Shown piece by piece: positions 50,669-61,524 of a DNA stretch of 64,000 nt. How positions within the stretch are numbered: position 1 is the stretch's first letter; the number at the start of each line of letters is the position of its first letter. The DNA comes from JALYUM01 sp036688685. GTDB taxonomy: Bacteria; Pseudomonadota; Gammaproteobacteria; Burkholderiales; Burkholderiaceae_D. The notes under the pieces are model-generated. The model did not search any database. It saw only the letters and a list, made by a program, of their open reading frames with translations, and was not told where the DNA came from. The translations under genes and the position numbers were made by a program. The stretch spans positions 1 to 64,000 of the forward strand of contig NZ_JAQQPS010000024.1 of NCBI RefSeq assembly GCF_036688685.1, written 5' to 3'.

Positions 50669-51940
50669 TCAAAGTCTGGCCAGCATTTCGCGCGTCACGA
50701 GCACCACGCCGTTGGCGCTGCGGTGGAAGCGCTGCGCATCGAGTTCAGCGTCTTCGCCGATGATGGTCCCCGCCGGGATCTTGCAGCCGCGGTCGACCAC
50801 CACCTTCGTCAGGCGGCAGTTTTCGCCGATCTCGCAGCGCGGCAGGATTACGGCCTGGTCGATGTGGCAAAACGAGTGGATGCGCACGTTCGAAAACAGC
50901 ACCGACAGTGCCACGTGCGAACCGGAGACGATGCAGCCGCCCGACACCAGCACATTCACCGCCATGCCATGGTGGCCGGCACTATCATGCACGAATTTCG
51001 CCGGCGGCAGCTGTTCCTGGTGGGTCCAGATGGGCCAGTCGGCGTCGTAGATATTCAGTTCCGGCGAAATCGACGCCAGGTCGAGGTTGGCCGACCAGAA
51101 CGCGTCGACGGTGCCGACGTCGCGCCAGTAGGCCGCGGCGCCATGGTCCGACGGGATGCACGACATGGAAAACGGATGGGCCACGGCGCGGCCCTCGGCG
51201 ACCACGCGCGGAATGATGTCCTTGCCAAAATCGTGGCTCGACTCGGGGTTGGCAACGTCGGCTTCGAGCAATTCGAACAGGTAATCGGTATTGAAGATAT
51301 AAATGCCCATGCTGGCCAGGGTGACGTCCGGCTTGCCCGGCATGGTCGGCGGATTGGCGGGCTTTTCGACGAAGGCGGTGACGTGGCGGTTGTCGTCGAC
51401 GGCCATCACGCCGAACGCCGAGGCTTCTTCTTTCGGCACCTCGATGCAGCCGACGGTACAACCTGCACCGGTGGCGACGTGGTCGCGCAGCATGATCGAA
51501 TAATCCATTTTATAGATATGGTCGCCGGCCAGGATGACGACATACGATGGCCGGTACGAGCGCAGGATATCGATGTTCTGGTAGATCGCATCGGCTGTGC
51601 CGCGGTACCAGTGCTCTTCGTTGGTGCGCTGCTGGGCCGGCAGCAGGTCGATGAATTCGCGCGTGTCGCCGCGCAAAAAACTCCAGCCGCGCTGCAGGTG
51701 GCGCAGCAGCGAGTGTGATTTGTATTGCGTCAGCACGCCGACGCGGCGGAAGCCCGAGTTGATGCAGTTCGACAGCACGAAATCGATGATGCGAAATTTG
51801 CCGCCGAAGTAGACTGCCGGCTTGGCGCGGCGATCGGTCAGGTCCTCCAGTCGCGAACCGCGCCCGCCGGCCAGCACCAGGGCGATGGCGCGCTCCGGCA
51901 AGCGGTGGGACAGGATGGCTTTGTCAGTTCCGGTGTACAT
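50669..51940 (-). CDS. glgC: glucose-1-phosphate adenylyltransferase
   Basis: 423 residues. Nucleotidyltransferase signature ALVLAGGRGSRLEDLTDRRA followed by KPAVYFGGKFRIIDFVLSNC, the DHIYKMDY metal site (VILAGDHIYKMDYSIML) and the left-handed beta-helix C-terminus with the HGMAVNVLVSGGCIVSGSHV repeats. It makes ADP-glucose, the committed step of bacterial glycogen synthesis, and is usually allosterically controlled by glycolytic intermediates. AAAGGAG seven bases before the ATG. It sits between glgX and glgA. Confidence 0.97.
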   Translation of the reverse strand: MYTGTDKAILSHRLPERAIALVLAGGRGSRLEDLTDRRAKPAVYFGGKFRIIDFVLSNCINSGFRRVGVLTQYKSHSLLRHLQRGWSFLRGDTREFIDLLPAQQRTNEEHWYRGTADAIYQNIDILRSYRPSYVVILAGDHIYKMDYSIMLRDHVATGAGCTVGCIEVPKEEASAFGVMAVDDNRHVTAFVEKPANPPTMPGKPDVTLASMGIYIFNTDYLFELLEADVANPESSHDFGKDIIPRVVAEGRAVAHPFSMSCIPSDHGAAAYWRDVGTVDAFWSANLDLASISPELNIYDADWPIWTHQEQLPPAKFVHDSAGHHGMAVNVLVSGGCIVSGSHVALSVLFSNVRIHSFCHIDQAVILPRCEIGENCRLTKVVVDRGCKIPAGTIIGEDAELDAQRFHRSANGVVLVTREMLARL

Positions 51941-51956
51941 GGTGTTGTCTCCTTTG

Positions 51957-53953
<1,997 letters not shown>

Positions 53954-53957
<4 letters not shown>

Positions 53958-56113
53958 GCCGCCAGCACCAGCATGACGGTTGCCAGCGGTGGCACGGTCA
54001 GGGCAAGCGAATCGGCATGGCCGTGCGACGGTGTCGCCTCGGTTTCCAGATCACCGTTGTGCACGCCGCTGCCGCCATAGATCACGGCATCGGTGTTGAT
54101 GATTTCGCGGTAGCGTCCCGGCGCGACGCCAATGCGGTAGCCGTGGCGCGGCAGCGGCGTGAAGTTGCACACCACGATGACGGTGGCGCCGTCAGCGGCC
54201 TTGCGTACGAACGAGAGCACGGCATTCTGCCTGTCTTCGCGCGCGATCCATGCGAAGGCGCGCGCCTCGAAATCGAACTGGTGCAGGGCCGGGTAGTGCT
54301 GCTGGACCGCGTTCAGATCGCGCACCAGGCGCTGGACGCCCGCGTGCGCCGGGTCAGCGAGCAGGTGCCAGTCGAGGCTGCGCTCGACATTCCACTCGCG
54401 TTCCTGGCCGAATTCGCAGCCCATGAACAGCAGCTTCTTGCCCGGATGGCCCCACATGAAGCCGTAGTAGGCGCGCAGGTTGGCGAAGCGCTGCCAGGCG
54501 TCGCCAGGCATGCGTGCGAGGATGGACCCTTTACCGTGCACCACCTCGTCGTGCGACAGCGGCAACATGAAATTTTCGCTGAAGGCGTAGGCCAGTCCGA
54601 ACGTCAGCTTGTCATGGTGGTGGCTGCGGTGGAGCGGGTCTTCCTGCATGTAGCGCAGCGTGTCGTTCATCCAGCCCAGGTTCCATTTGTAATGGAAACC
54701 CAGGCCGCCCATGTACAGCGGGCGCGATACCTGCGGGAAGCTGGTCGATTCTTCGGCGATCATGATGGCTTCAGGACGCTCGGCGCACACCACTTCATTG
54801 AGCTTGCGCAGAAAGGCGATCGCTTCCAGGTTTTCGCGGCCGCCATGCTGGTTCGGGATCCATTCGCCTTCCTTGCGGCTGTAATCGCGGTACAGCATGG
54901 AGGCCACCGCGTCGACCCGCAAACCGTCGATGCCGTAGCGCTCGATCCAGTACAGGGCATTGCCGACCAGGTAATTCAGTACTTCGCGGCGGCCGTAGTT
55001 GAAGATCAGCGTGTTCCAGTCCTGGTGAAAGCCTTCGCGCGGATCGGCGTGCTCGTACAAATGCGTGCCGTCGAACTGGGCCAGGCCATGCGCATCGGCG
55101 GGGAAATGGCCGGGCACCCAGTCGAGCAGCACGCCGATGCCGTGGGCGTGCGCACTGTCGACAAAATAACGGAAATCGTCCGGACTGCCGAAACGCGCCG
55201 TCGGCGCATACAGGCCAATGGGCTGGTAACCCCAGGAGCCGTCGAACGGGTGCTCGCTCACGGGCAGCAATTCGATGTGCGTGAAGCCGAGCGCCTTGAC
55301 ATACGGGATCAGCTGCGCGGCCAGTTCGCGGTAGTTCAGCCAGCGGTCGCCCTGTTCCGGCACGCGCCGCCAGGAACCCAGGTGCACTTCGTAGATGCTG
55401 ATCGGCGCATCCAGGCCGTTCGCATGCCGGCGTGCATCGAGGCCCGGCGCCACCGGCGGCAAGGCGGCGACGACCGAGGCGGTAGCGGGCCGCAGCTCGG
55501 CCCGGAAGGCGTAGGGATCAGCCTTGCGCAGCAGGTCGCCGGCTTGCGTTTTGATTTCGAATTTGTACAGGTCGCCCGCCGCGACGCCCGGCAGGAAAAT
55601 CTCCCAGATGCCGGCCGCACTGCGCTTCCTCATCGCGTGGCGCCGTCCGTCCCACTGGTTAAAACTGCCGACCACCGAGACGCGGCGCGCATGCGGCGCC
55701 CACACGGCAAAATTGACGCCAGCCACGCCCTCATGCTCGATCAGGTGGGCGCCCAGTTTTTCGTAGGGGCGGTAATGCGTGCCTTCGGCCAGCAGCCACA
55801 GATCGGTGTCGCCCAGGACTGGGCCGAAGCGGTAGGGGTCGTCTATATCGTGCGTGTGGCTGCCCCAGTCGACCCGCAGGCGGTATGGCACCGGCTGCGC
55901 GATGGTCCCGGCGAACAGGTCGCTGCCGTATTGACGCGTGAGGGTAAGCACGCCCGCTTCTGTGACCACTTGCACGCCGACCGCGCCGGGCAGCAAGGCC
56001 CGCACGATCCATCCGCCCTTGTCGGCATGAATGCCAAGCATGGAAAACGGCTCTCCATGGTCACCCTGTATCAGTGCCGCAATGCTGCTTTCGTCAACTA
56101 TCATCGATATCAT
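53954..56113 (-). CDS. glgB: 1,4-alpha-glucan branching enzyme
   Basis: 719 residues from ATG 56113; ATG 56104 is an alternative. Two N-terminal beta-sandwich domains (HGEPFSMLGIHADKGGWIVR, GVNFAVWAPHARRVSVVGSF) precede the GH13 barrel with the motifs IYEVHLGSWRRV, IELLPVSEHPFDGSWGYQP, VLLDWVPGHFPADAHGL, DGLRVDAVASMLYRDYSR (nucleophile aspartate), AIMIAEESTSFPQ (acid/base glutamate) and PLSHDEVVHGKGSIL. It makes the alpha-1,6 branch points of glycogen. First gene of the glgB-X-C-A-P operon, so the promoter must lie in the 374-base gap upstream. Confidence 0.97.
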
Positions 56114-56487
56114 CAAACTGTGTCAGGCGGATGGATCACGTGTGTCTTTAGCTTTTATTAATATTACATGGTCTTGCGCACTCAGGCGGGGCGCGCACGG
56201 ATATTTTCCGATGCAAGCGGTCGCACTTCGGCCTGCCTGCATTTACCGAACCGTCGGCGTGCAGGTGAAGCTGGCTGGTCATAGTGCTTCGCGGTTACAA
56301 TGGAATTGATCGAAGTTGTGACCGCGCTGCCAGCCTTAGCGCAACGGCCAGCTCAAAACAGCATGGTCCAGAATCACCTTCAGGTGCATTAAATGATAAA
56401 ACAGGCGTATGAATCCATGAGCGAACCGCGGTTTGGATCAAGCAAGTTTGGTTTCGGCTTCACGCCGACAAGCGTAGCTGGCTGGGC
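56114..56487. other. intergenic region upstream of glgB
   Basis: 374 bases between glgB and the M23 peptidase gene, divergent. The part nearest glgB is AT-rich (TTTAGCTTTTATTAATATTACA at 56146-56167), suitable for a promoter, but no consensus -35/-10 pair was found. No riboswitch or other RNA structure was recognised. Confidence 0.35.
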
Positions 56488-57204
56488 TTGTGTGATCCTG
56501 TTCGTGCCAGTCTTTACTACCGTCGAGGTCCTGTTTTCTTGAAAGTCCCAAGCTTGCCATCACGAAGCGAGGTCAAAGCCTCGCTGTGTTCCGTCCCCAG
56601 CCTGTTTAGCGTTATTCTTTTAATTGCATTGGCAGCGATTTTTTTTCCGGCAAGCGACGATCCGGAGCTGCGCGACTATCCGTGCCAGCCACTTGACGCA
56701 GATTCGACTGGCTCCGCTTATTTGCTACCGTATCAACGCGGAACACGGCATCGGGTCAATCAGGCGAATTGTTCGGGCCGCGGTCATTCCCGCTTCTGGA
56801 ATCACGGCTACGATTTCAAGATGACGATTGGCACCCCCGTTCTTGCCGCGCGCGATGGTAACGTGATTGCCGCGAACGACGGCTGCAAGGATGGTGACCG
56901 CAGGTGTACCAACCTGATCACGGTACGGCATACCGACGGCAGCGTCGCCTTGTATTCGCATTTGACCAAGGGCGGAGTACAGGTCGTCAAAGGACAAACT
57001 GTCCGCGCCGGACAACTGATCGGCCATTCTGGAGAAACCGGCAATACAGGCGGACTGCCGCACCTGCATTTTTCTGTACACCCCTGTGGTGCGCTACCAG
57101 GACTTGCGCCGCATGGCATTTGTCCATCGCAGCCCGTCAATTTTCGTAACACCGAACACAATCCGCATGGGTTGATGGCAGCCCATGTTTATCGCGCAGA
57201 GTAG
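56488..57204 (+). CDS. M23 (LytM-type) peptidase, membrane-anchored
   Basis: 238 residues from the earliest start (GTG 56488); a TTG at 56539 (GAGG upstream) would give 221. A single hydrophobic helix (LFSVILLIALAAIFFPA) anchors the protein at the inner membrane, so the domain faces the periplasm. LytM-type zinc motifs: HGYDFKMTIGTPVLAARDGN (HxxxD), then LPHLHFSVHPC (HxH), with HTDGSVALYSHLTKGG between. Four cysteines are scattered in the domain. Such enzymes cut peptidoglycan peptides. Neither start is ATG, so the N-terminus is uncertain. No operon partner; it is divergent from glgB. Confidence 0.82.
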   Translation: MCDPVRASLYYRRGPVFLKVPSLPSRSEVKASLCSVPSLFSVILLIALAAIFFPASDDPELRDYPCQPLDADSTGSAYLLPYQRGTRHRVNQANCSGRGHSRFWNHGYDFKMTIGTPVLAARDGNVIAANDGCKDGDRRCTNLITVRHTDGSVALYSHLTKGGVQVVKGQTVRAGQLIGHSGETGNTGGLPHLHFSVHPCGALPGLAPHGICPSQPVNFRNTEHNPHGLMAAHVYRAE

Positions 57205-57490
57205 CGTTGAACAACCGTTCGGCGAACCAGCCCTGCTGACATTGTCAACCGCAGCCCAGGTCGAATCGCCTTGAGGCTTCGTTCTTACCATAATGTTTGC
57301 TCTCAATGATTTGCTGCTGTACTTGCAAACTTTTCGGAAATCGCGTTTACTCTCTTCTTTTGCGTGGCGCAATTGGTAAACAGATCGACGACATGGACTG
57401 ATGTGCATTTCGGGGAACGCGGTGTTGGTGATGCGCGCCTTGCGATCGAGGATTGTCGAATGTTTTTGAACTGACAAAAAAGAAAGAATC

Positions 57491-57910
57491 ATGCCAATTG
57501 AATATCATTCCGCCGAAGAAATTTACCTTTCTTTTAAAGCGGCATGTGCGACTTGCAACCGACTGCTTGCTGAATCGGATAAATATTCACCAACTGCAAA
57601 TTCGCCAGAATTGCAAGTTCTGGTCTCCCGATTTATGGGTAGCGCATACCTGGGAGTAATGAGGCCTATTGAAAATAATTTCCCGGATTTGATGGCGAGA
57701 AGTATAGGAAATGTTGCGGTGACTCAAAATAATCTTGAAGGTGTACTTGCTGATTTTTACACCCAGTTCTTCACCGTAGCGAAGTTGGCTGTTAGTAAAA
57801 ATAGTGAAACGATCACGGCCGCGGAAAAAAATGGATTTTTTCGTCAAGGCACACTGGACGATATAAATAAAGCCATGATGGAAATTGACAAATTTGCGTA
57901 TAAGCAATAA
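57491..57910 (+). CDS. AT-rich orphan protein, unknown function
   Basis: 139 residues, predicted helical and soluble, with no signal peptide. Base composition and codon use are plainly AT-richer than everything around it (many AAT, AAA, TTT, GAA codons), pointing to recent acquisition. The family is not recognised; marks are ACATCNRLLAESDKYS, ELQVLVSRFMGSAYLGVMRP and FYTQFFTVAKLAVSKNSE. Weak AAAGAAAG stands upstream of ATG 57491. It faces the RcnB-like gene with a terminator between them. Confidence 0.7.
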   Translation: MPIEYHSAEEIYLSFKAACATCNRLLAESDKYSPTANSPELQVLVSRFMGSAYLGVMRPIENNFPDLMARSIGNVAVTQNNLEGVLADFYTQFFTVAKLAVSKNSETITAAEKNGFFRQGTLDDINKAMMEIDKFAYKQ

Positions 57911-57972
57911 CTTACAAATAGCTTTTTTGAGGGACTACTTCATTGTTCGAAGTGGCCCTATTGTCTGATAAA

Positions 57973-58001
57973 AAGCCGCGCTCCATTGCGGGGCGCGGCT
58001 T
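57973..58001 (-). terminator. Rho-independent terminator of the RcnB-like gene
   Basis: AAGCCGCG (57973-57980) pairs with CGCGGCTT (57994-58001). Read on the minus strand the stem is followed by a run of five T (GGCTTTTTATC), directly after the stop of the minus-strand gene ending at 58023. On the plus strand it could also end the AT-rich gene, but no T-run follows there. Confidence 0.8.
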
Positions 58002-58022
58002 GCATCGATACGCGAATATGGC

Positions 58023-58403
58023 TTAGTTCGACAGCAGGATCTGGGTGATCAGGCCGGTGGCGATGGCGGCCAGCACATAATCGTTACCGGCGCGGACCCA
58101 ATGCTGCCCGCGTGGCGGCGCACTCAGGTGGCGGCCTCTCCAGTCGCTGACGACGTAGCGGCTGTCGCGGTATTCCTTGTTCAGTTTCTGGCCGCGGCGC
58201 AAATCGTGGCGCGGACCGCCGCCGCGCGAATTGTCGCGCTTGAACTTGCGGGCATCGTCGCCACGACCGCCGTTGTCGTGTTGCTGACCGCGGTCATTGC
58301 GGTCATTGCGGTCGTTATGGTCATTGCCACGCTGCGCCAGGGCGCTGCCGCTGACGGCGACAGTCATCGCGATAAGTACCGATGCGATCAATTTTGTTTT
58401 CAT
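58023..58403 (-). CDS. RcnB-family periplasmic protein
   Basis: 126 residues. Signal peptide (MKTKLIASVLIAMTVAVSGS, cleaved after ALA), then a low-complexity hydrophilic segment with a repeated NDR unit (NDHNDRNDRNDRG), then the RcnB core GQKLNKEYRDSRYVVSDWRG, HLSAPPRGQHWVRAGNDYVL and a hydrophobic C-terminal end. RcnB of E. coli fine-tunes nickel/cobalt export; many paralogues have no proven role. No nickel efflux gene is nearby. A good terminator follows. Confidence 0.85.
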   Translation of the reverse strand: MKTKLIASVLIAMTVAVSGSALAQRGNDHNDRNDRNDRGQQHDNGGRGDDARKFKRDNSRGGGPRHDLRRGQKLNKEYRDSRYVVSDWRGRHLSAPPRGQHWVRAGNDYVLAAIATGLITQILLSN

Positions 58404-58519
58404 GATTGTTCTCCAGTGCGAAACGGTGATCCTGCTAATTAACTCATTACACTGTACTCGAGAACAATCAGATAGAACTGTTCGGTAAGCAACGTTACCA
58501 GACGTTTTTGTTTATTTCC

Positions 58520-59509
58520 TTATTGCAGCATCCCTTCCATCAGCACCTTGAAAAAGCGGCCCTGGTCGGAGGCCAGGCACACGGCGGCATTCGGCTGCCC
58601 GGGCGTCGCGCGGGTCATGCCGTCGTCGTTGACGGCGATGCGCAGCAGCGTGGTCGGGCACACCTGCGGATCGAGCAACCAGGCCACCGGCACCACGTCA
58701 AACAGCGACGGCATCGTGCTCGACCACGGCTGATAGGCGTCGATCCACTGGTGATACAGCAGCGTCAAGGCATCGGTCAGGGGCGAGCCGTGGCCAAACA
58801 GCGCGTTGCGTTCGACTTCGTCGAGCCGGATCTGGGTCGAATCGAGCGGCATCATGACAATCGGTACGCCGGCACCGAACAGTGCCTGCGCGCCGGCCAC
58901 GTCGGACACGATGTTGTATTCCTTGTCGGCCGGGCGCTGCGGCACATACTGCGATTTGCGGTAACCGGCGCGCACCGAGCCACCCATCATGACCACCTGT
59001 TTCAGTTGGCGGAAGGTGGCGGGATCACGCGCGATGGCCGCGCCGACGTTGGTCAAGGGACCCAGTGCGAGCAGGGTGATCTGGCCGGGACGCTGCCTGA
59101 TTTTCTGCAGCAGGAAGTCGACCGCCGCAGGGGCCATCGACGGCATGGCGCCGCGCTGGGCGTAGCGCGCCTGGGTGAACGGCGTCGGGTTCGCGGTGGG
59201 AATGCCCTGGGCGACCGGGATGCCGCTGTGTCCGGTTTCGCGTAACAGCCGTTCCAGCAGGCGCACGCGCAGCGCGGTGTCGCCCCAGGCGGTGGTGATG
59301 CCGACGATCTCGATCCCTGGACTGGCAAGCAGGAGGCCAAGTGCGAAGGCGTCGTCGATGTCGTCGCCGATGTCCATGTCGACGATCACCGGCAAGCGCG
59401 GCGCGGGCGCCGCCTGGGCGGACGCCAGCATCGGCAGCATCAGCGCTGCCAGCAACAGAGCGCGCGAAAGTGGGCGGGCGGCGTGTACGGAAAGAGGGTA
59501 GGTGGTCAT
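58520..59509 (-). CDS. exported nucleoside hydrolase
   Basis: 329 residues. An apparent signal peptide (RALLLAALMLPMLASAQA) precedes the nucleoside hydrolase domain; the metal-binding cluster reads VIVDMDIGDDIDDAFALGLL, followed by GITTAWGDT, ITLLALGPLTNVGAAIARDP, QVVMMGGSV, EYNIVSDVAGAQALF and VVPVAWLL. Most bacterial IunH-type enzymes are cytoplasmic; this one seems to act in the periplasm, splitting nucleosides to base and ribose. It is not in an operon. The substrate (purine, pyrimidine or both) is not readable. Confidence 0.87.
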   Translation of the reverse strand: MTTYPLSVHAARPLSRALLLAALMLPMLASAQAAPAPRLPVIVDMDIGDDIDDAFALGLLLASPGIEIVGITTAWGDTALRVRLLERLLRETGHSGIPVAQGIPTANPTPFTQARYAQRGAMPSMAPAAVDFLLQKIRQRPGQITLLALGPLTNVGAAIARDPATFRQLKQVVMMGGSVRAGYRKSQYVPQRPADKEYNIVSDVAGAQALFGAGVPIVMMPLDSTQIRLDEVERNALFGHGSPLTDALTLLYHQWIDAYQPWSSTMPSLFDVVPVAWLLDPQVCPTTLLRIAVNDDGMTRATPGQPNAAVCLASDQGRFFKVLMEGMLQ

Positions 59510-59604
59510 GGCGGGTCGCTTGGCAAGGGTCGGAAATTGGGTGCCCGGCAGTGTAGCCGATCCGGCCCTGCTGGCCGCGCCGCAGCGCGGCTGCAGCCAG
59601 CGGG

Positions 59605-61209
59605 TCAGGCCGGCAATGCCAGCCGCTTGCCTGGTGTGGCAGGCCTGCTGCGCGCGGCCGCAACCGTTTCGGCACCGGTCTTGAATACCTTGACCACGTC
59701 GGACAGTTGCGCTGCCTGCTCCTGCATCGACTCGGCGGCAGCGGAAGCCTGCTCGACCAGCGCGGCGTTCTGCTGGGTTACCAGGTCCATGTCGGTGATG
59801 GCTTGATTGATTTGCTCGATGCCGGCGCTTTGCTCGTCGCTGGCCAGCGAGATCTCGCCCACGATGCCGGTCAGGCGCGAAATGCTGTCCACGATATTGC
59901 CCATGGTGGCGCCGGCATTGTCGACCAGACCGGTGCCCGCGTCGACCTTCTGGACCGAGTCGTCGATCAGGCCCTTGATTTCCTTGGCCGCTGCGGCGGA
60001 GCGGTGCGCCAGGTTGCGCACTTCGCTGGCGACGACGGCAAAACCGCGCCCTTGTTCGCCGGCGCGGGCGGCTTCAACCGCGGCGTTCAGCGCCAGGATA
60101 TTGGTCTGGAATGCAATGCTGTCGATGACACCGATGATGTCGACGATCTTGCGTGAGGACGCATTGATTTCGCCCATGGTGCCGACCACCCGCGCGATTA
60201 CCGCGCCGCCCTCGGCGGCAATGCCCGCCGCTTGCGTGGCCAGCGTGTTCGCCTGGCGTGCATTCTCGGCATTCTGGCGCACGGTCGAGGTCAATTCTTC
60301 CATCGACGAGGCGGTTTCTTCGAGCGAGCTGGCCTGCTGTTCGGTGCGGCCCGACAAGTCCAGGTTGCCGGCCGCGATTTCCGCGGATGCGGTGGCGATG
60401 GTCTGGGTGCCGGTGCGGACCTGGCTGACGATCTCGAGCAGGCTGGAGTTCATCTTTTGCAGCGCCGCCATCAACTGCCCGGTCTCGTCGCGGCTGGTGA
60501 CGCTGATTGCGCTGCCCAGGTCACCCGAGGAGACCCGGTCGGCGATCGCTACCGCCTCCCGAATCGGGCCAACGATGGAGCGGGTGATGTAGAAGCCGAA
60601 GCTGATCCCGACTGCCACGGCCAGGATGCCCAGCGCGATCAGGGTGATGCGCGCACTCTCGTGGGCGGCGGTGACATTCGCGACGACGACATCGGCGCCC
60701 TGGCGCTGGATCGTGCTCAGTTTGCCGACCGAGGCAACGTAGGCCGCGGCGGCCGGGCTGAACTGGCTGTCGAAGATCGCCTGCGCGCCGTCGGCGTCGC
60801 CCGCCGCCTTGGCCGCCATCAGCGCTTTGCGCGCGGCCAGATAAGGGCCACGCGCAGTTGTCACGGCATCGAACTGGGTGATGGTCGCCGGGTTGCGCAG
60901 CCCCGCCTTGATCTCGTCCTGCAACGCTGACGAGCGTGCCGAACCGGCCGTCATGCGCGCATCGATGCCTTTCAGCGCGTCAAGGTTCGTGAGGCGGTAG
61001 GCCATTTCGGCCAGCGTGCTGTTGACTTCGATGATCCGTGCCCATTCGGTCACCGCGCGCTGGTTTTTCATGCTCGTATTGACCAGCCGGCTGGTCGCCT
61101 CGTTAATATCGTTCATGCGGCTGAGCGTCACCACGATCAGGATGATCATCAGGAGGAGTATCGAGGCGTAACTGACGGCAAGTCGGGTGCCGATTTTGAG
61201 ATTTTTCAT
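59605..61209 (-). CDS. methyl-accepting chemotaxis protein
   Basis: 534 residues from ATG 61209, where the membrane helix SYASILLLMIILIVVTLSRM sits at the terminus. A four-helix-bundle periplasmic sensor (about residues 35-190) follows, then a second membrane helix (LIALGILAVAVGISFGFYIT), HAMP (SIVGPIREAVAIADRVSSGD) and the signalling domain with EQQASSLEETASSMEELTST, the CheA/CheW-binding tip IDSIAFQTNILALNAAVEAA and the methylation helices. The 36H-type length is the same as E. coli Tar. No CheR-binding pentapeptide is present at the C-terminus (ends LALPA). The ligand is unknown. The sensing domain has no cache signature. Confidence 0.95.
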   Translation of the reverse strand: MKNLKIGTRLAVSYASILLLMIILIVVTLSRMNDINEATSRLVNTSMKNQRAVTEWARIIEVNSTLAEMAYRLTNLDALKGIDARMTAGSARSSALQDEIKAGLRNPATITQFDAVTTARGPYLAARKALMAAKAAGDADGAQAIFDSQFSPAAAAYVASVGKLSTIQRQGADVVVANVTAAHESARITLIALGILAVAVGISFGFYITRSIVGPIREAVAIADRVSSGDLGSAISVTSRDETGQLMAALQKMNSSLLEIVSQVRTGTQTIATASAEIAAGNLDLSGRTEQQASSLEETASSMEELTSTVRQNAENARQANTLATQAAGIAAEGGAVIARVVGTMGEINASSRKIVDIIGVIDSIAFQTNILALNAAVEAARAGEQGRGFAVVASEVRNLAHRSAAAAKEIKGLIDDSVQKVDAGTGLVDNAGATMGNIVDSISRLTGIVGEISLASDEQSAGIEQINQAITDMDLVTQQNAALVEQASAAAESMQEQAAQLSDVVKVFKTGAETVAAARSRPATPGKRLALPA

Positions 61210-61300
61210 ATGATTATTTCTCCATGCAGATGCTGGACGGACATAAAAGATGACCAAAGTACGCGCCGAAGGCCTGTTCGCGCTGTATAAAGTCCAGTTT

Positions 61301-61324
61301 TGTTACACTTTGTAAGTGTTACAC
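61301..61324. promoter_or_regulatory. inverted/direct repeat, candidate operator near the chemoreceptor promoter
   Basis: TGTTACAC occurs at 61301-61308 and again at 61317-61324, with ACACTT-TGT-AAGTGT forming an inverted repeat inside. On the minus strand it overlaps a TTACAA / 18 bases / TTTATA promoter-like pair about 70-100 bases before the chemoreceptor start. The divergent MFS gene starts 201 bases on the other side, so it could also control that. Confidence 0.4.
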
Positions 61325-61524
61325 AGAGTCAACACCTGTGCGATGAATACCGCGCTTGTCCGTCTTCGCGCTGTTCAGGTTGTTGTAAATAGCGCCGAAG
61401 TGCGCGCGCGAACATGGCGCGCGCATCGCGGCCGGCGGCATAGGGAAGACGGAAATGGTGCGACAATGGCAAGCATTCTCGCTAACAGATTGATGACGAT
61501 GCACCCATTCGATGGAACCTGTAC

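Noticed and set aside
58325..58400. Repeated NDR codons in the RcnB-like gene as a CRISPR or VNTR
   Set aside because: A short three-residue repeat within one protein; no spacers and too few units for a repeat feature.
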